Notes under the pieces: generated by a model | The model's input: only the letters and a program-made list of their open reading frames with translations | Databases searched by the model: none | Told to the model about the DNA's origin: nothing | Made by a program: the position numbers and the translations under genes | From: Polytrichum commune | Lineage: Eukaryota > Streptophyta > Polytrichopsida > Polytrichales > Polytrichaceae | Direction: 5' to 3' | DNA: 60,000 nt | Assembly: GCA_950295325.1 (NCBI GenBank) | Contig: OX485809.1 | Span: 12,092,001-12,152,000 of the forward strand | Shown: piece by piece, positions 1 to 12,113 of the stretch | Layout of the letters: each line of letters starts with the position of its first letter | Numbering within the stretch: position 1 is the first letter of the stretch

Positions 1-217
1 GCAATTATGGTCATTTACTAAGTGATTCTCATCCAAAATTCAATCATTCATGACAATAACTCATTACATAAATTTTAGGATGCAAAATACACCCAAAAGT
101 GGATGAACTAAAAGTAAATCGGGATGGCAATATTTATAAACCTATTCATAAGAAATGTCATTAGATGAGTTACCATTGTGACACAAAATACCATATGGCA
201 CTAAATACAATATTTAG
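1..217 (+). repeat. Left arm of the long inverted repeat
   Basis: Matches the reverse complement of about 3530-3770 with scattered substitutions and small indels. Homology stops inward near 217, just after the motif cactaaatac. The outer boundary is not visible. Confidence 0.6.
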
Positions 218-3200
218 TATAGTTATGTGCACATGTGATGTAAGTGGAGTTGATGGCTAAGGACTTGGTTTGGGATCCATGATGTGCTAGGTTTGAAATC
301 TCCTTATCTTTCGTATATGCTAGCATGACACCCTAGGTTGCCTACTACATAGGTGCTTTTGAAATATGGAAGGCCCTGTGAAAAGTGGAAAGTTAAAACA
401 TGAATTCCCATGGGCCATGGCTTGTAAATTCTAATTTTTTTACCACCAGTTGCACACTACACTAAAAAAAGTATTTAGTGTTTGATACACTAAATACGAA
501 CGCATGCACTAAATACCAATAACCCTATGAAAGTAAGTAACATTAAATGTAAACTCAAACACTAACTATCAACTATGGTAATATGTGGAAGTTACATGTT
601 TGAACTTAGTGCTAGTAAGAATATGAAATCCATGCTTCACGAGAAGGGAAGTGGCAACAGGCAAAGTACAACAACATTTATGTCTAACACTAATTGTCAA
701 GGAATTGAAAATTGATATTGAACATGGTAGGGTGGTAACAACATTAAATATAATCAAACACTAAATATCCTTTTTAATGAAGCTATAAAGCATTCTAACC
801 ATGTGCATAGTACAAAAATGATCATTGTCATTGCAACACAACCCCAACCACAAAGTTTTCATTGGTTATGTCAATGGTGTTAGTCCCTTCAACAATTGTG
901 GGGATGACCACAATGTTTCAAGTTTAGATCAATAGTATTGTCATTTAGGCCCAAGGACCCTACTAGTGATGGCGGATCATCCAACTGTGGCCTTTTAAGG
1001 GTGATGCCATCCAAACAAAATTTCTCATTGGTGCTTAAGAATAATAGTAACACTGTTGTAGATGCTACATTCAAACTTATCATTTAGAGGACAAGAGCAA
1101 CCATCCAATATTTGGAGGTGCATTCTATTGTTTGATTTATAAGTCATAAACTCTTTGGATCCAATAAATACTTTGGATATAGACAAGCCCGCCTACCAAC
1201 TTCACTTGCATCATAGTACTCCTTTGAAGTTTCCAAGATCAAAGTACATGTTCCCAAAAGAAATCAGTAAAAGTTGAGAGAAAATGATGATGATGCCAAG
1301 AATCAATAGAAGAACTCTTTGAACATTTGATTATTTATAGGTCTTAACATGGCAAAGGCAAGTGATGCAAGAAATGAAGTGTTTATAAATTCATGGTATC
1401 TTTTGTATATAGCCCTCTATCTGAACTTTAAAGCCTTTCTTTCCGAAAGGATCCCCTCAAAGTTTCATTCAAAAAGAGAAGCCCTTGTGGAGAAACTTCA
1501 TGTCTTCATCTAGGGGCCCCACTTGGGATGGGAATCTCTAATGTTTCAAGGATAGATAGGTGCAACTCTCGTTTGACTTCGTTTTAATTTGAAGGAGAAC
1601 TATGCTCCAAAGTTTTTTGATGCTCATTAGAAGGTCACTTAGACTTGAAGCAGGATGCAAATTTTCATTCTTGGGACATTGCCGATTACAAGGATTAGCC
1701 ATCTCTAGTAGTTGTGTACAACATATTGAACCAAGAATGTTTCAAAATTGAAATTCAATCTCATTGTGCGAGACATTCATCACCCGGTCAATGAACTTTG
1801 ACCAACTCTAGAATACACATACGAAATCAAAATTTGGAAATTCAAAATTCTACATATGTGTAGTTAAAATACGTGTCTAAACATACTTTTGTATGAATGG
1901 AATCCCATCATCCATCTTGTCATCTACATCCAAAAAATACAAGAATTTCACTAGTTGTCCCAACCTTGCGAGCTTGTACTTTGCAACCGTTAGATCTTCT
2001 CAATTTTCGTGAACGAAGTGCATTGTTTTTCACATGTTTTCATAAGAGAGTTGGATTCCACATACAAGTGACCGAATTTTGAATACGTTGGTGACATCAT
2101 GTTGAATTGCCCTCGACATCAAGAGCGGTATGAAAGTAATTCCAAGCATATTGAGACGCACTCTCTTGCAATAAAAGGGTGAAGGATAACTCTGTTAATT
2201 TTGTGCAATCCACTTTGGGACTCTATTATATATCCTGAAGCCTGCGATTTAGAACGAGGTGAGGTAAAAGAAGAGTACACCTTTCACACAACATATAAGA
2301 TACCTATCTCTGCTTCTGAGAACGTTGCAGCCGAGAGTTGCTGCAGCCCTGCTAGCTTAATGGAAGCCTGTACGATTTGAAGACCCTAAAACACAGGTAC
2401 CATGTAACTTAGTCCTCTAAGTTAGGATGCTATATCTCCAACCGACCCACAAAGCCCTCAGAGCATTTTGTACCAAATGTGTGAGGTTGCCCTGTCAGAC
2501 ACCGCTTTCTGCTCACATAGTGTAGTAATTAGCTTCACAACACTGTACTACTGCGAAAACATGGTCTTTAGGGCCACTTCACACATGAGACTGAGGGCCT
2601 GTGACCATTGCACTTCGAGCACTCTCATTGGTGGAGAAGCCGGAGCCGGACCAACTTCACTTCACTCTACGCTTGAGGGATGGGAGCCATGGAGTAAGCG
2701 ACTGCAAGATGGAGTGTAAAGTCTACATGAATTCCTACATGGCATCAAATGGATCATGTTTCATGGTTACTTAAGATTGTTTCAAGAACCGTCTCTTGGT
2801 GGTAGGCCTAACACAAAACCGGGAGAACATGGCACACTGAAACCTCATAATCATTGGTTTATTATATTTGATCATGTGTGAGGACCCTGCATGACTAGTG
2901 ATTCATTGAAATAGCATTTGTGACATGTGACTTCATATCATAGTTGAGGGCCCATAGCCACACTACATGATTTGGGAAGTGTCTTGGGATAGCCTTTGGA
3001 CACTTCTTTGGGCCTCGCACGATTTCGTGGTCCCGGCTCTAGGCTTGTGTGTGAAGTGACCTTTAGGACACACTTCCCATTCAGTGTAGGGGGAGAACTG
3101 ACTACTAGTTACACATGAACTAATGGAGTTTTAAGAAATGACCGGTTCAAGGCTTTAGAAAAAATTACTGTTCATTTTAGAGGTAGAACTTAATAAAGAC

Positions 3201-3234
3201 AAAAGATCCCAACTTGTAGTTTGTTGGACTCAGT

Positions 3235-3526
3235 AACATGATTATGCCCAAGATTCTCCCCGGACACTGTTCCCATTTGGTATGGATGGTCATTAGAACA
3301 TGACCCCATTTACAAGTGTCGAGTCCAATTTAAGACAATCTTCAAGGGAACGCGGTCTTAGGACACACTTCCAATGTGACACAGATGGTTGATAGCACAC
3401 GACCCCACTGACAAGAATTGAATGCAATCCTTGACAATTATAGGTCAGACTTAACACTTGTCAATGGGGTTATCTACTAATGACCTCTTGTGTCAAATGG
3501 GAGGTGTGTTCTAGAACTATGTTTCC
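3235..3526. repeat. Diverged foldback repeat, CACTA-MITE-like family (copy 1)
   Basis: Short self-complementary DNA with the family phrases 'cccattt', 'ggtcattag', 'catgacccc', 'tgacaag' on one side and their complements ('cttgtcaatggggtt', 'ctaatgacc', 'aaatggga') on the other. It ends with atgtttcctagtg, which reversed begins CACTAGGAAACAT, a CACTA-like terminus. Related copies lie at 7145-7440 and 7571-7912. The left end is unclear, and it may be two partial copies side by side. Confidence 0.45.
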
Positions 3527-3529
3527 TAG

Positions 3530-3775
3530 TGCACCAAATATTATATTTAGTGTCATATGGTATGCTATGTCATGGTGGTAACTTATCTAGTGACACTCCT
3601 TATGATTAAGTTTACAAGCATTGTCATAGCTAATCAAAATTTGGATGAAGTCCATGTTGATTATTGAAACAAGGTTTGGTATATTCTACATCCTCACATT
3701 TCTTTGATGAAAAATGTCATGGATGATTGAATTTTGGATGATAAATACTTAGTATGTGACAGCTTTTGCAAAACT
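3530..3775 (-). repeat. Right arm of the long inverted repeat
   Basis: Inverted counterpart of the first ~217 bases. It begins just after a foldback repeat that ends near 3525 and runs to about 3770, where the left partner leaves the window. Confidence 0.6.
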
Positions 3776-4657
3776 ATAAACCTATAATGAATCATGTTTT
3801 TTACAAGGAAGGACAAATACTGTTTGGTTCACATTTAGACTTGTTGGTGACACTACAAGTCTTGCGGGTGCCTTGCAGCCAACCAACTAGAGCAGTTTGG
3901 GACCTTATCCCATGCTCCCTAGATGGCTGACCCTAGCTGCAAGGGGAGGGCTGCACTAGGCATGACTAGCTAGGCTCCGGTTGGACCCCCAGTTGGGTTG
4001 GGTTATCAACAAGGCTCATACAAGTAGTAGCCTATGACTTTAGTTAAACACCATCCATGCTCCCCTAATACTGGTGCCAATTCAGGCTAAGCCTAGGCAT
4101 CCATTGAGCCTACATTGAACTTGCCTCCTAGAAGGAAAGGCATGACTTTTTCTTGCATTATAGCTAACCGTGATCATGATAAAGCAAATGCACTCACATT
4201 GATGTTGATTCTAGAGCATTAATGTTTCTTGTTTCTTTTCTTATTCTATATTACACCATCCCATGAAATTTGTAATATATGAATCATCCATTTGCCTCAA
4301 GTACTCTGGCTCCATCAACATTCAGATGCATTCGTGGATTATTTCAAAATCGTGCGATTAAGTGCTTCTCCTCTTTTCACCACAACTTGAAGCGCCTACA
4401 CCCAACAAAATGCTCTGTCCACTGTGTACAAGGGTGAGAATTATGTAGCAGAGTTGTTCACATGTGGCCTTGTTGTTGCAATACTTGGCCCACATAAGTT
4501 AGTTGCTTTCTTTTCTTTGCTATTTTGTTTTGTTTTGCTATCACGCGTATGCAAAAGGTTCCAATTCTCATGTGCCCAATAGTGCCATGGGGTGAAAATC
4601 TGTCCAAATAAGCTTAAGGTATTTCACAAATATGAAAATTATAAGCTTGTGAAGAAC

Positions 4658-4712
<55 letters not shown>

Positions 4713-7140
4713 TATCTCCATGAAATTCTCAGCTTCAAGTTCTTGTGTGTGTGTGCGCGCGCGTGCATGCATGTTTATTTGTGGGGTTTGGGAGGGGTCA
4801 TCCCGAATTCAAGAATCGTGAATTTTTCGCCAACATTAATATAGACTTACGTGAATTTCTTCCACTAGTATAAGACACAATCCAAAAAAACAGCAAGGTT
4901 GTAAACAATAGAGTTTTTTTTTTGACTCGAATGGATTTTTGGTCATGAGTCCGTTGTTTTGCATAAGATCTTTTCCATTTTTATTATTATTTTGGTGCAA
5001 GATCTACACATGGTTTGAGTTGGTGTGGATGTTTGAATAAATAGCATTCTGTGCCTATTCAATGAGGACCATATTCATTTTGGCATGCCAAGAGGTGTTA
5101 AAAGAAGGGTGATCCTCAATGAACCGGTATAGCATTTTTCTTTTAACATCTCCACATCAACTCCAACCATGCACTAGAAACTCACCAAGCATGTAGATTG
5201 TTGTATACAAAATAATTAACTCCTATCCAAAGGAATAACTCTATGGTCTTGGTATGATTGCTATAAATAATCGAGTAGGGATCTCGGTTGGGCATGCCAA
5301 TTTGACAACAAAATATTTTAACAATTTATGTGAAAAGAATTGAATCCTAAAACTAAAAAGAGAAACAAAATCATCGGTCGTATTCATGGGAAAGGGAACG
5401 ATCGTGAATGGCAAAGGGGTGGTTTAGAACTGTGTTGTTTGGGGCCATGTTTTCTACTAACTTAGTGTGTAGATACATCAAAACCGAATCCCTTACTTGG
5501 TCAAATGGGGTCCATGCAGCTACATGGTGACATAATCTTTACTCCAAGACCCACTTGTAAGTGGATATGGTCTCGTGGAACTCACGGCTTTTGAGGGTTG
5601 AAGAGGTTCTAGCATTCACAACAAATCACCTTAAATTCCCATGTCTCGGATAATTAATGGAAGTCCTGTCCCATTTGTGTGAAATCGAGCCACGTCTTCA
5701 ATTGAATGTGTCAATGCAAAACCTTGAGGTCGAACACAGTCGCTTGAAGTTTGCATGCATTTGGAAGTTACACTTTTCATACTTGCATTCTAAAGCTATG
5801 AATGCTAGAAACATGTCACCAATATGTGGGTTGAACGCTTGCATACGAGCATCCCTTCCCGATTCCCTATAATTGGCAACTTTGTTAACCTCCAAATGTC
5901 TAAGAAGCAAAAATGTGGCTGCAAGAGTTATTCAAAGATATTTTTTGTGAGGGCTGATTTTTAGCTCTTAATTTTTCCTCTTGTGCTTGGACCTAGAAAT
6001 GTTCTACACCTCACCAAACAAATTGATTGAGAGAAATTTATTCTTAGCATTCAAAATGGACGTTTTCAAGTAGTTGGACTCCATAATTTCTTCTTTGTTG
6101 CAAAATGTTATGTTTGAAGAAAGCAACAAGGTTGGTGACATGAATATTATTGGTTTTTTCTACTAAGTTAGAAAACTTGTACTTTTAGCCAATAAAATCA
6201 CGATAAAGGGAAACCAAATTTATCCTGAAATTCACTTTCATCATTTAAAAAAAGAAATGTGAAGGCAAATTTTTAATGAATAATCTGGTGGGGTCTGAGG
6301 ACAATGATCTTTATTCAATCCTTATAAGTTTAGTCTAAAATTCTTTATTTACAAATATTTTAAATACTTCAACTCCACACAAGATTATTACATCACATCT
6401 AATGATACATATATTTGATTTTGGCTATAACCCCCAGACTTTTAGGGGTTAAGATATGTGTGTCTTATGTGGTTACATGGTTTGGGGTGGATATGGACTT
6501 TAAGCACAATTAAGTTGGCTACAATTTGATTACTTCCATATCACATTTGACCATGTCATTTTAGGCATACAAGCAAAACCTCTCCCTACACAATCACTTT
6601 CATTCATGAAACCTGAACATGCAACTAAAGAAACACAAGCTCTTATTTATAAACATGGCTCTAGACACAATAAATATTTTCTTGGTTTTTGTAACCACTT
6701 TGGATCCACTTCTATGTGTATACAAGTGCCTCATATGCAATTTTGAAATACGACACTTGTTTGTTCAAATGTTCTCAATTTTTTTCTTTTTTTGGGGCTC
6801 AAATACCATGTGAAACCAAAGTATGCACCATAAATGCCATTCTTAGTACATATGATCCTCCCCACATGAGTCCCCCCTACAAGACCACTATATAAATAAT
6901 CAACCATGCACTTTCATTAGAGATCCCATGAGCATACAATCTCTGATTGCAAATTTCTCACCCACATTCCTTACTAGGATATGTGATTCTTGTGACACAA
7001 AAACACAATTCCTTTGACAAACCCCTTTGGCATATTGTCAATCATATCATTTCGATTTGTGTTGAAAAAAACCTTGTTTCTTAATAACGACTCTTCCTTA
7101 CTGAAAAATGAGTTATAATGAGTTATTAATACAAAAAACA
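3776..7140. other. Intergenic, AT-rich, no gene seen
   Basis: No coding region supported. It holds the dinucleotide repeats near 4.7 kb and a stretch near 5440-5470 (atgttttctactaacttagtg) that looks like a degraded CACTA-type end. Open frames here are short and without family resemblance. Confidence 0.6.
4661..4708. repeat. (TC)24 microsatellite
   Basis: An uninterrupted run of 24 TC units, followed 35 bases on by a TG/CG alternating run at about 4744-4771. An open frame across it on the minus strand encodes only an Arg-Glu run and is not a gene. Confidence 0.95.
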
Positions 7141-7144
7141 TGAT

Positions 7145-7440
7145 CCTAGAATGCACTTCCCATTTGATACATACGATCGTTAGGAATCAACCTGATTGAC
7201 AAGAATCAAGTCCTATCTAAATTTATCATAGATTTGACTGAACTTTTGTTGATAGTGTTGTGTGCTAATGACCGACTGGTTGTATAATGCATTTCACCGG
7301 CGGTCAGTAGCACATGACCTAATGGACAACAATTGAGTGAAAGTTATGACAGTTGCATATTGCACTCAACTCTTCTCGATAGGGTGTTGTTCCAATCATA
7401 ATGATTGACTCTAGATTAAATGAATATATTGCATTCTAGA
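7145..7440. repeat. Diverged foldback repeat, CACTA-MITE-like family (copy 2)
   Basis: Carries the family phrases cttcccatttga, gattgacaagaatcaagtcc, gtgctaatgacc and, further right, the inverse order (ggtcagtagcacatgacc). It lacks clear termini and is the most degraded of the three related copies. Confidence 0.4.
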
Positions 7441-7570
7441 ACGGTATTCACTATTAAGGTATTCAACGAACTGATCCCACAGTCACATGGATATGAAAAG
7501 TTGGAAATATCCACAATAGACACACAAACCAAAATTAAAAGTTGTGATATGTACATTTCTTTCGTAGCCT

Positions 7571-7912
7571 ACACTACTAGCAGGGCATATGCTCTTTGGA
7601 CACACTTCCCATTTGACAAGGGCAATTGTTAGAATACGACCGATTGACAAGAGTCATGTCCAATCTACAACGGTCATAGAATTCAATTGACTATTGTCAA
7701 TCGGGTCCTATGCTAATGACTGCCCATGTCAAATGAATATTGTGTTTTGAAACCATGTTTCCTACTCCCACTAGTAAAACCATGGTAGTTTCATGGCATG
7801 ATAATCTAACACAAAGTGTCTAGAATGACACAAGCTAGTGTCATTCTAGTCACTTTGTGTTAGACTATTGTGTCATGAAACTGCCATATTTCTACTAGTG
7901 TCCCGCTAGTTG
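7571..7912. mobile_element. CACTA-type foldback element (copy 3), interrupted by a second MITE
   Basis: The left end starts CACTACTAGCAGGGCATATG and is followed by the family phrase cacacttcccatttgaca. The right half is its approximate reverse complement (ctaatgactgcccatgtcaaatg). Removing the nested element at 7769-7900 with one TCC copy joins ...tttcctactcc to cgctagttg, which restores a right end that mirrors the left. Length without the insertion is about 200 bp. No coding capacity. Confidence 0.55.
7769..7900. mobile_element. 132 bp palindromic CACTA MITE with 3 bp TSD
   Basis: The element begins CACTAGTA and ends TACTAGTG. Almost its whole length folds on itself: ctaacacaaagtg pairs with cactttgtgttag and gaatgacac with gtgtcattc, with a loop of about 6 bases near 7836. 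It is flanked by TCC on both sides (7766-7768 and 7901-7903). Terminal CACTA and a 3 bp target duplication are the hallmarks of the CACTA superfamily. It sits inside the right terminus of an older relative. Confidence 0.85.
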
Positions 7913-9090
7913 TATGAGGACACTTATATAATTAAATTATACCATGCCCACACTAAATTCAACGGTTGGCCAACAACAATGTGAGAGTTCCCATCTTGAT
8001 ATGGGTTATTGTCTTGTATGTAGTGAAGTGAATAGGCGAAACCGCAACACATTACATCCAGTGAGGTTACTGTGAGTAGGATGAGAAATCGTTACTTGGT
8101 AGCAGTTAAGTTTGGAAATAGATGACACTTTTTCCTTATCAAGAGGGACTCCTTGTGCTACCAAGGAGTAAAGATTGGCCCTAGTGTGGACATGGTATTA
8201 GGGTTGGTTTACACCTGAGATCAAGAGTTTTTTTTCTTGGGACCGATTTTAAATAAATTTTTAGCCCATAATAGCCTTGAGACTAGTCTCAAGTACTTAT
8301 CAGAATAATATTATGACAAGGTAAGTTCTCCTATGTCTAATGACCTTGAGGCCAAAGAACGGAGGTTGTTGCATAAAGCCTTGAAGAGAGGGAACCGTTT
8401 AGAGTTATAATCAATCAAACGTTTCAAAAAATGATTTTTATAAGAGTAATGTGTTTATATCCAAATATGAAATTAGTTCAAGAATGGTGTACTCCTTTGC
8501 TTAAGCTTGGACCCTTTCTAATCATGTCTTTTCCGAGTAAGATTTTCTTTTGAAAATACCATGCTCCACCCTAGGCGTAACGTGGTTGGGACTGATTTAA
8601 GAAATAATGCCAATGAGAAGCACGGATTCCAACCTTATGACACAACAAATCTGTCTTGACTCCTAGTGTAAACTGGCCTTTACATACAAGACACAGCCAG
8701 GCTTCTACTGACAGAATAGAATGGAACCAACAAAAACAAAAACAAAAACAAACAGAGCTCAGCTTAGGAGAATTCCTTCTTTTCACCATCTGGTGTATCA
8801 CACTGTACTTGCAGGCTCCTTACATAATGGAGAATAAAGTGCACATACGAAAAAAGCGGGCTCGATGCCCAATTCATCAGCCTGTGTAGTGATGATGATT
8901 AACACATATGTTCACAACTTTGTTTTGTGGGAAACAAATGAAACAGAATTTATTGCCAAAAAGAAAGCAAAGCTCCAAACTGCAATTGGAATGTGAAGTC
9001 AACTGAATTCCGTTTCTGTGGATCAAATGACAGGATATCTGGCTCAGCGATATTATCTTGTGGGAAATCTGACTTGAGGAGCACAGGAGT
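7913..9090. other. Intergenic, no gene seen
   Basis: No supported gene. Overlapping frames near 8570-8890 on both strands mirror each other around a caaaaacaaaaac stretch and resemble no known family. Confidence 0.55.
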
Positions 9091-10500
9091 TACTTAACTT
9101 ACTCACAGATTGTAAGTCAAAAGTTAGTCCATGCAGTGTGTGCAAGAGCAAAGGGCTCAAGAAGTCGGTATAATCTGGTGGAACATGAAACCACAGCTAT
9201 AGTGTGAAACTTAGACGATGAGATGTATTGATGTCAATTATGGCATTAGAGACCACAAAATTGTTTACTTGGATTGGATCGGCCCCCAACAACACCTAGG
9301 GGGGGGGGCTTGATTTTCCTAGAGCCCATTCACTCATTCACAACAGTTGATTTTACATAGACTCCACAAGCCAAACCAATTACTTACAAATTGTAAGTCG
9401 AATTTAATCGACGCAGTGCAAGAGAGGAGAGGAGGGGCTAATGCTTTGTGGCCTTCAAGATACCTTGAGATATAGCTTGAAATGTTCTATTCTTGGATTA
9501 GTTGACTTTGGAAATGGTATCATGGTTCTGAAAGTAGTCCAATTCAAATGAATCGAACATTTTTACTAGAACCCCTTCAATCTGTGCATGATAGATGGAT
9601 TCACTTACATGCCACATAATTCGAACCAATTACTCACATATTGTAAGTGAAAACCAATCCATGCAGTGTAAAATTGTTCAAATAACATAGAGTAGAGAAT
9701 TTCAGACTATAGAATTATTCACTTTGATTTTAGTGCCTCCTCCATGGGCTAGTTTTACATGGATACCATGAAGACACGAGGTTACAGCTTTTGGGTGTCT
9801 CTGTAAATTCATCTATCATGGATGAAGTGGCTACAGTGTAAGGAAGCTCCCTACTACGAGTTGAGGGTTGGTTTACCCCCATTAGACTAATTCAGAGTCT
9901 CTACATTATATGGGGACCCAAGTCAAGTCTTAAAAAAAAATACAAAGATCTAGTGATAAAATGGTTTATTATATTTTTACATTCCCAATGGATGAACTGG
10001 TTCACCAAGCCATAACTTGTCTAGTGGGAAGATGAAAACGGAGTGATCTATTCTAAAAACCTCTATATACTTATTTTTAGACACTTCGACTAAAAAAATG
10101 GTATCATAGACTCAAAGAATCCACTAGAGATGGACCGACCCTCCACTAGTACAAAGCTTATTTTTACTTGAGCCCCCACGATCCATGGTGGATGAGTCAC
10201 TTATGTAGACACCACCAAGCTCCAACTAAAAATGCATGGGGTCTACATAAACTCATCCACTCAAAGGAAGATGAAAACAACGTGAACTTGTCTCCTACAA
10301 CATGCAGATGATAATTTGTAGATGTTTTGACTCCAAAATTGACATGAGACAACTGGAAATTACTCTCGTCACGGAATCCAATTGAAAATGAATCAACCCA
10401 ACATGTGTCTACTTACCTTAGTTTTTACTAACTAGAGCCTTTCATCCCCGATGATGGATGAGGTTACATAGACGCCACAATTACATATAATAGCCCACCC
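9090..10500. repeat. Array of diverged ~270 bp repeats upstream of the ERF gene
   Basis: The palindrome-bearing phrase (ttactTACAAATTGTAagt and variants) followed by 'ccatgcagtg' or 'cgacgcagtg' recurs near 9094, 9380 and 9628. A second phrase (gatgga..., acatagac.ccac) recurs near 9350, 9590, 9750, 10190 and 10460. The spacing and order suggest an old tandem array, much diverged. A G11 run lies at about 9299-9309. No coding sequence is seen. Confidence 0.5.
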
Positions 10501-11050
10501 ACACTTATTGGTGTGGGTCACCAATGAATGATGAGTACCAACATTGGTTGCAACCAATGACTCTCAGTGGCTAAACCAGCTCTAAAAGTGACCCCCTGAT
10601 TGTAGGAATCGTTCATTGATGGTCCGCACCAAGAAGTGTGGGCGGGCTATAAGTTTACATAGAGATTACATAGAGTTTATGAGTTTACATTCACTCGCCC
10701 CAACTTCCCAACCTCCAGCCCGGAGCTGGAAGGTAGTGATGAGGCTTGTAGCCTGCGAGGCGGGGGGGGAAGCTGGAGGGCTCTGTAGTGACGGTACTAT
10801 AACTTTCGCCGGCATAACTATTTGGACTACAGATGGAAAAGACTGCCTCAGTTCTACGGTACCTTTTTAACGGTATTGGTAAAGATGCTGTTTTTCTTTC
10901 CTTGTGATGAGGTCTGCACTCCGTGGGATCTTCAATCGGCTGAAGAGGCGGCCTCTCTCTCTTCCTTTTCTCTCGATTCTTTCTCTCAGCTCTAGTCTGT
11001 CGCGCTCTTCATCCTCGATCGCCTCCTTGTTCGGAGGGTGGCCCCCGAGT
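10500..11050. other. Promoter-proximal region of the ERF gene
   Basis: Base composition shifts from AT-rich to GC-rich, and a pyrimidine-rich (CT) tract lies at about 10944-10995, as is common around plant promoters. Short open frames on both strands show no family resemblance. Confidence 0.4.
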
Positions 11051-11054
11051 GCCC

Positions 11055-11062
11055 CATAAAAG
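11055..11062 (+). promoter_or_regulatory. Candidate TATA box of the ERF gene
   Basis: The sequence cataaaag stands in a GC-rich context and is followed about 30 bases on by a pyrimidine-rich ccattcctcctc, a plausible start site near 11085-11095. This would give a leader of about 1 kb before the ATG at 12114, perhaps containing an intron. Inferred from sequence only. Confidence 0.35.
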
Positions 11063-11335
11063 CCTGCACACTCCATTCCTCCTCGGCGAGCGAGTCATCC
11101 CTCCCTCATCCATCCAACTTGTTGGCTGCTCCCACAGCCTCTCTCATCATCAAGCCCCATACGTTACTTGCTCACATACACGACACTCATCAAAGGTACA
11201 GTTGAGGTTGACGAAGGCGAATTCAAGGAAGTTGTCGTCGAATGTGGATGTCGTGCACGGGACCGGCAGCCTAACAGTTTAGCTACAACACACTCCTCTT
11301 CCTATGTTTGGAGGGTCGAGACTACCGACGACGAG

Positions 11336-12060
11336 CTTAGAGGACGATTCCAGTAGGGAAGGAGGACTGACATGTGGGTGAATTCATCGAATTTGTGCTA
11401 AGTGACATAGTCGGCAGCGAGATCTGGGGTGCGTGCAACATTGTCGCATCTTCCTGGAAGGAGGAAAAGAGAGCACGAAGCTGGTGCTGCTGGAGCAGGA
11501 TTCGATTAGTCGAGTCTTGGCTGGTGGGTTAGGCGGGACAGGCCGAGGTGGTTTTTGTTGACAGACAGACAGACAGACGAACAGATAGACAAGCAGAAAA
11601 GTTTCCCGGAGTCTGATCTTCTGCGGCAGGTGGAAGGGGAGTGATACTACTAGTGGTCCGAGTGCTTGTCGAATACGACACTCAACTTAGTTGATTCTCG
11701 TAGGAAGGGAGGACACAGACGGTGAATTCGTCGGCATACCGACGAATTAGCGCTCAGTTGCATAGTCGACGTTGAGATCCACCCGTGGGACAAGACAAGA
11801 TCAGACCATTCTGGAGAACGAAACCTACAACATTGTCAAGACTTCCTGCACCAAGACGAAGAAGAAGAAGTTTGCAGGATTAGTCGAGTAGTGTACTGCT
11901 GGTGGGTTAAGCGGGACAAGCTGCAGGAGAGGTTGCAAGATTAGTCGAGTCTTGGCTGGTGGGTTAGTCAAGACAGGGTTGGGTAGGTATTTACTGACTA
12001 AACGTTCCCGAAGTCTGACCTTCTGCGGCGGGGTCGGAAGGGAGTAGTGGTCCGGTTGCA
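11336..12060 (+). repeat. Imperfect ~360 bp tandem duplication in the ERF leader
   Basis: Two units (about 11336-11690 and 11691-12060) share, in order: 'gtagggaaggagga'/'gtaggaagggagga', 'ggtgaattc', 'catagtcg', 'acattgtc', 'agtcgagtcttggctggtg', 'gtctgat/ccttctgcggc' and 'gtggtccg'. Indels separate the units. Unit 1 carries an (AGAC)n run near 11561-11585. Unit 2 has a second partial copy of the agtcgagt block. Confidence 0.7.
11725..11748. repeat. Perfect 10 bp inverted repeat in the ERF leader
   Basis: AATTCGTCGG, a 4-base spacer, then CCGACGAATT. In RNA this would be a stable hairpin. The matching place in duplication unit 1 does not keep the symmetry. Confidence 0.7.
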
Positions 12061-12113
12061 TTGAGGCCGAGTGGAGTGTCTGCCTGCGAAGAAGAAAGAA
12101 GAAGGTGGTGGAC

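Larger units (their letters stand above)
1..3775. mobile_element. Long-TIR DNA transposon, probably Mutator-like, non-autonomous, left end cut by the window
   Basis: The first ~217 bases, reverse-complemented, align over almost their whole length with about 3530-3770. Shared landmarks are the run ttgaattttggatga, the phrase catatggtat and the actaaata/tatttagt motif at the inner edge. Terminal inverted repeats over 200 bp with no recognisable transposase between them are typical of non-autonomous Mutator-like elements. I see no convincing coding region inside. The part near 2590-2720 is richer in GC than its surroundings and could be a captured fragment. The outer end of the left arm lies before base 1, so the target duplication cannot be checked. 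A long-TIR foldback of another superfamily is possible. Confidence 0.5.

Noticed and set aside
4568-4768. Minus-strand frame with a long Arg-Glu run
   Set aside because: It is the translation of the (TC)n microsatellite.
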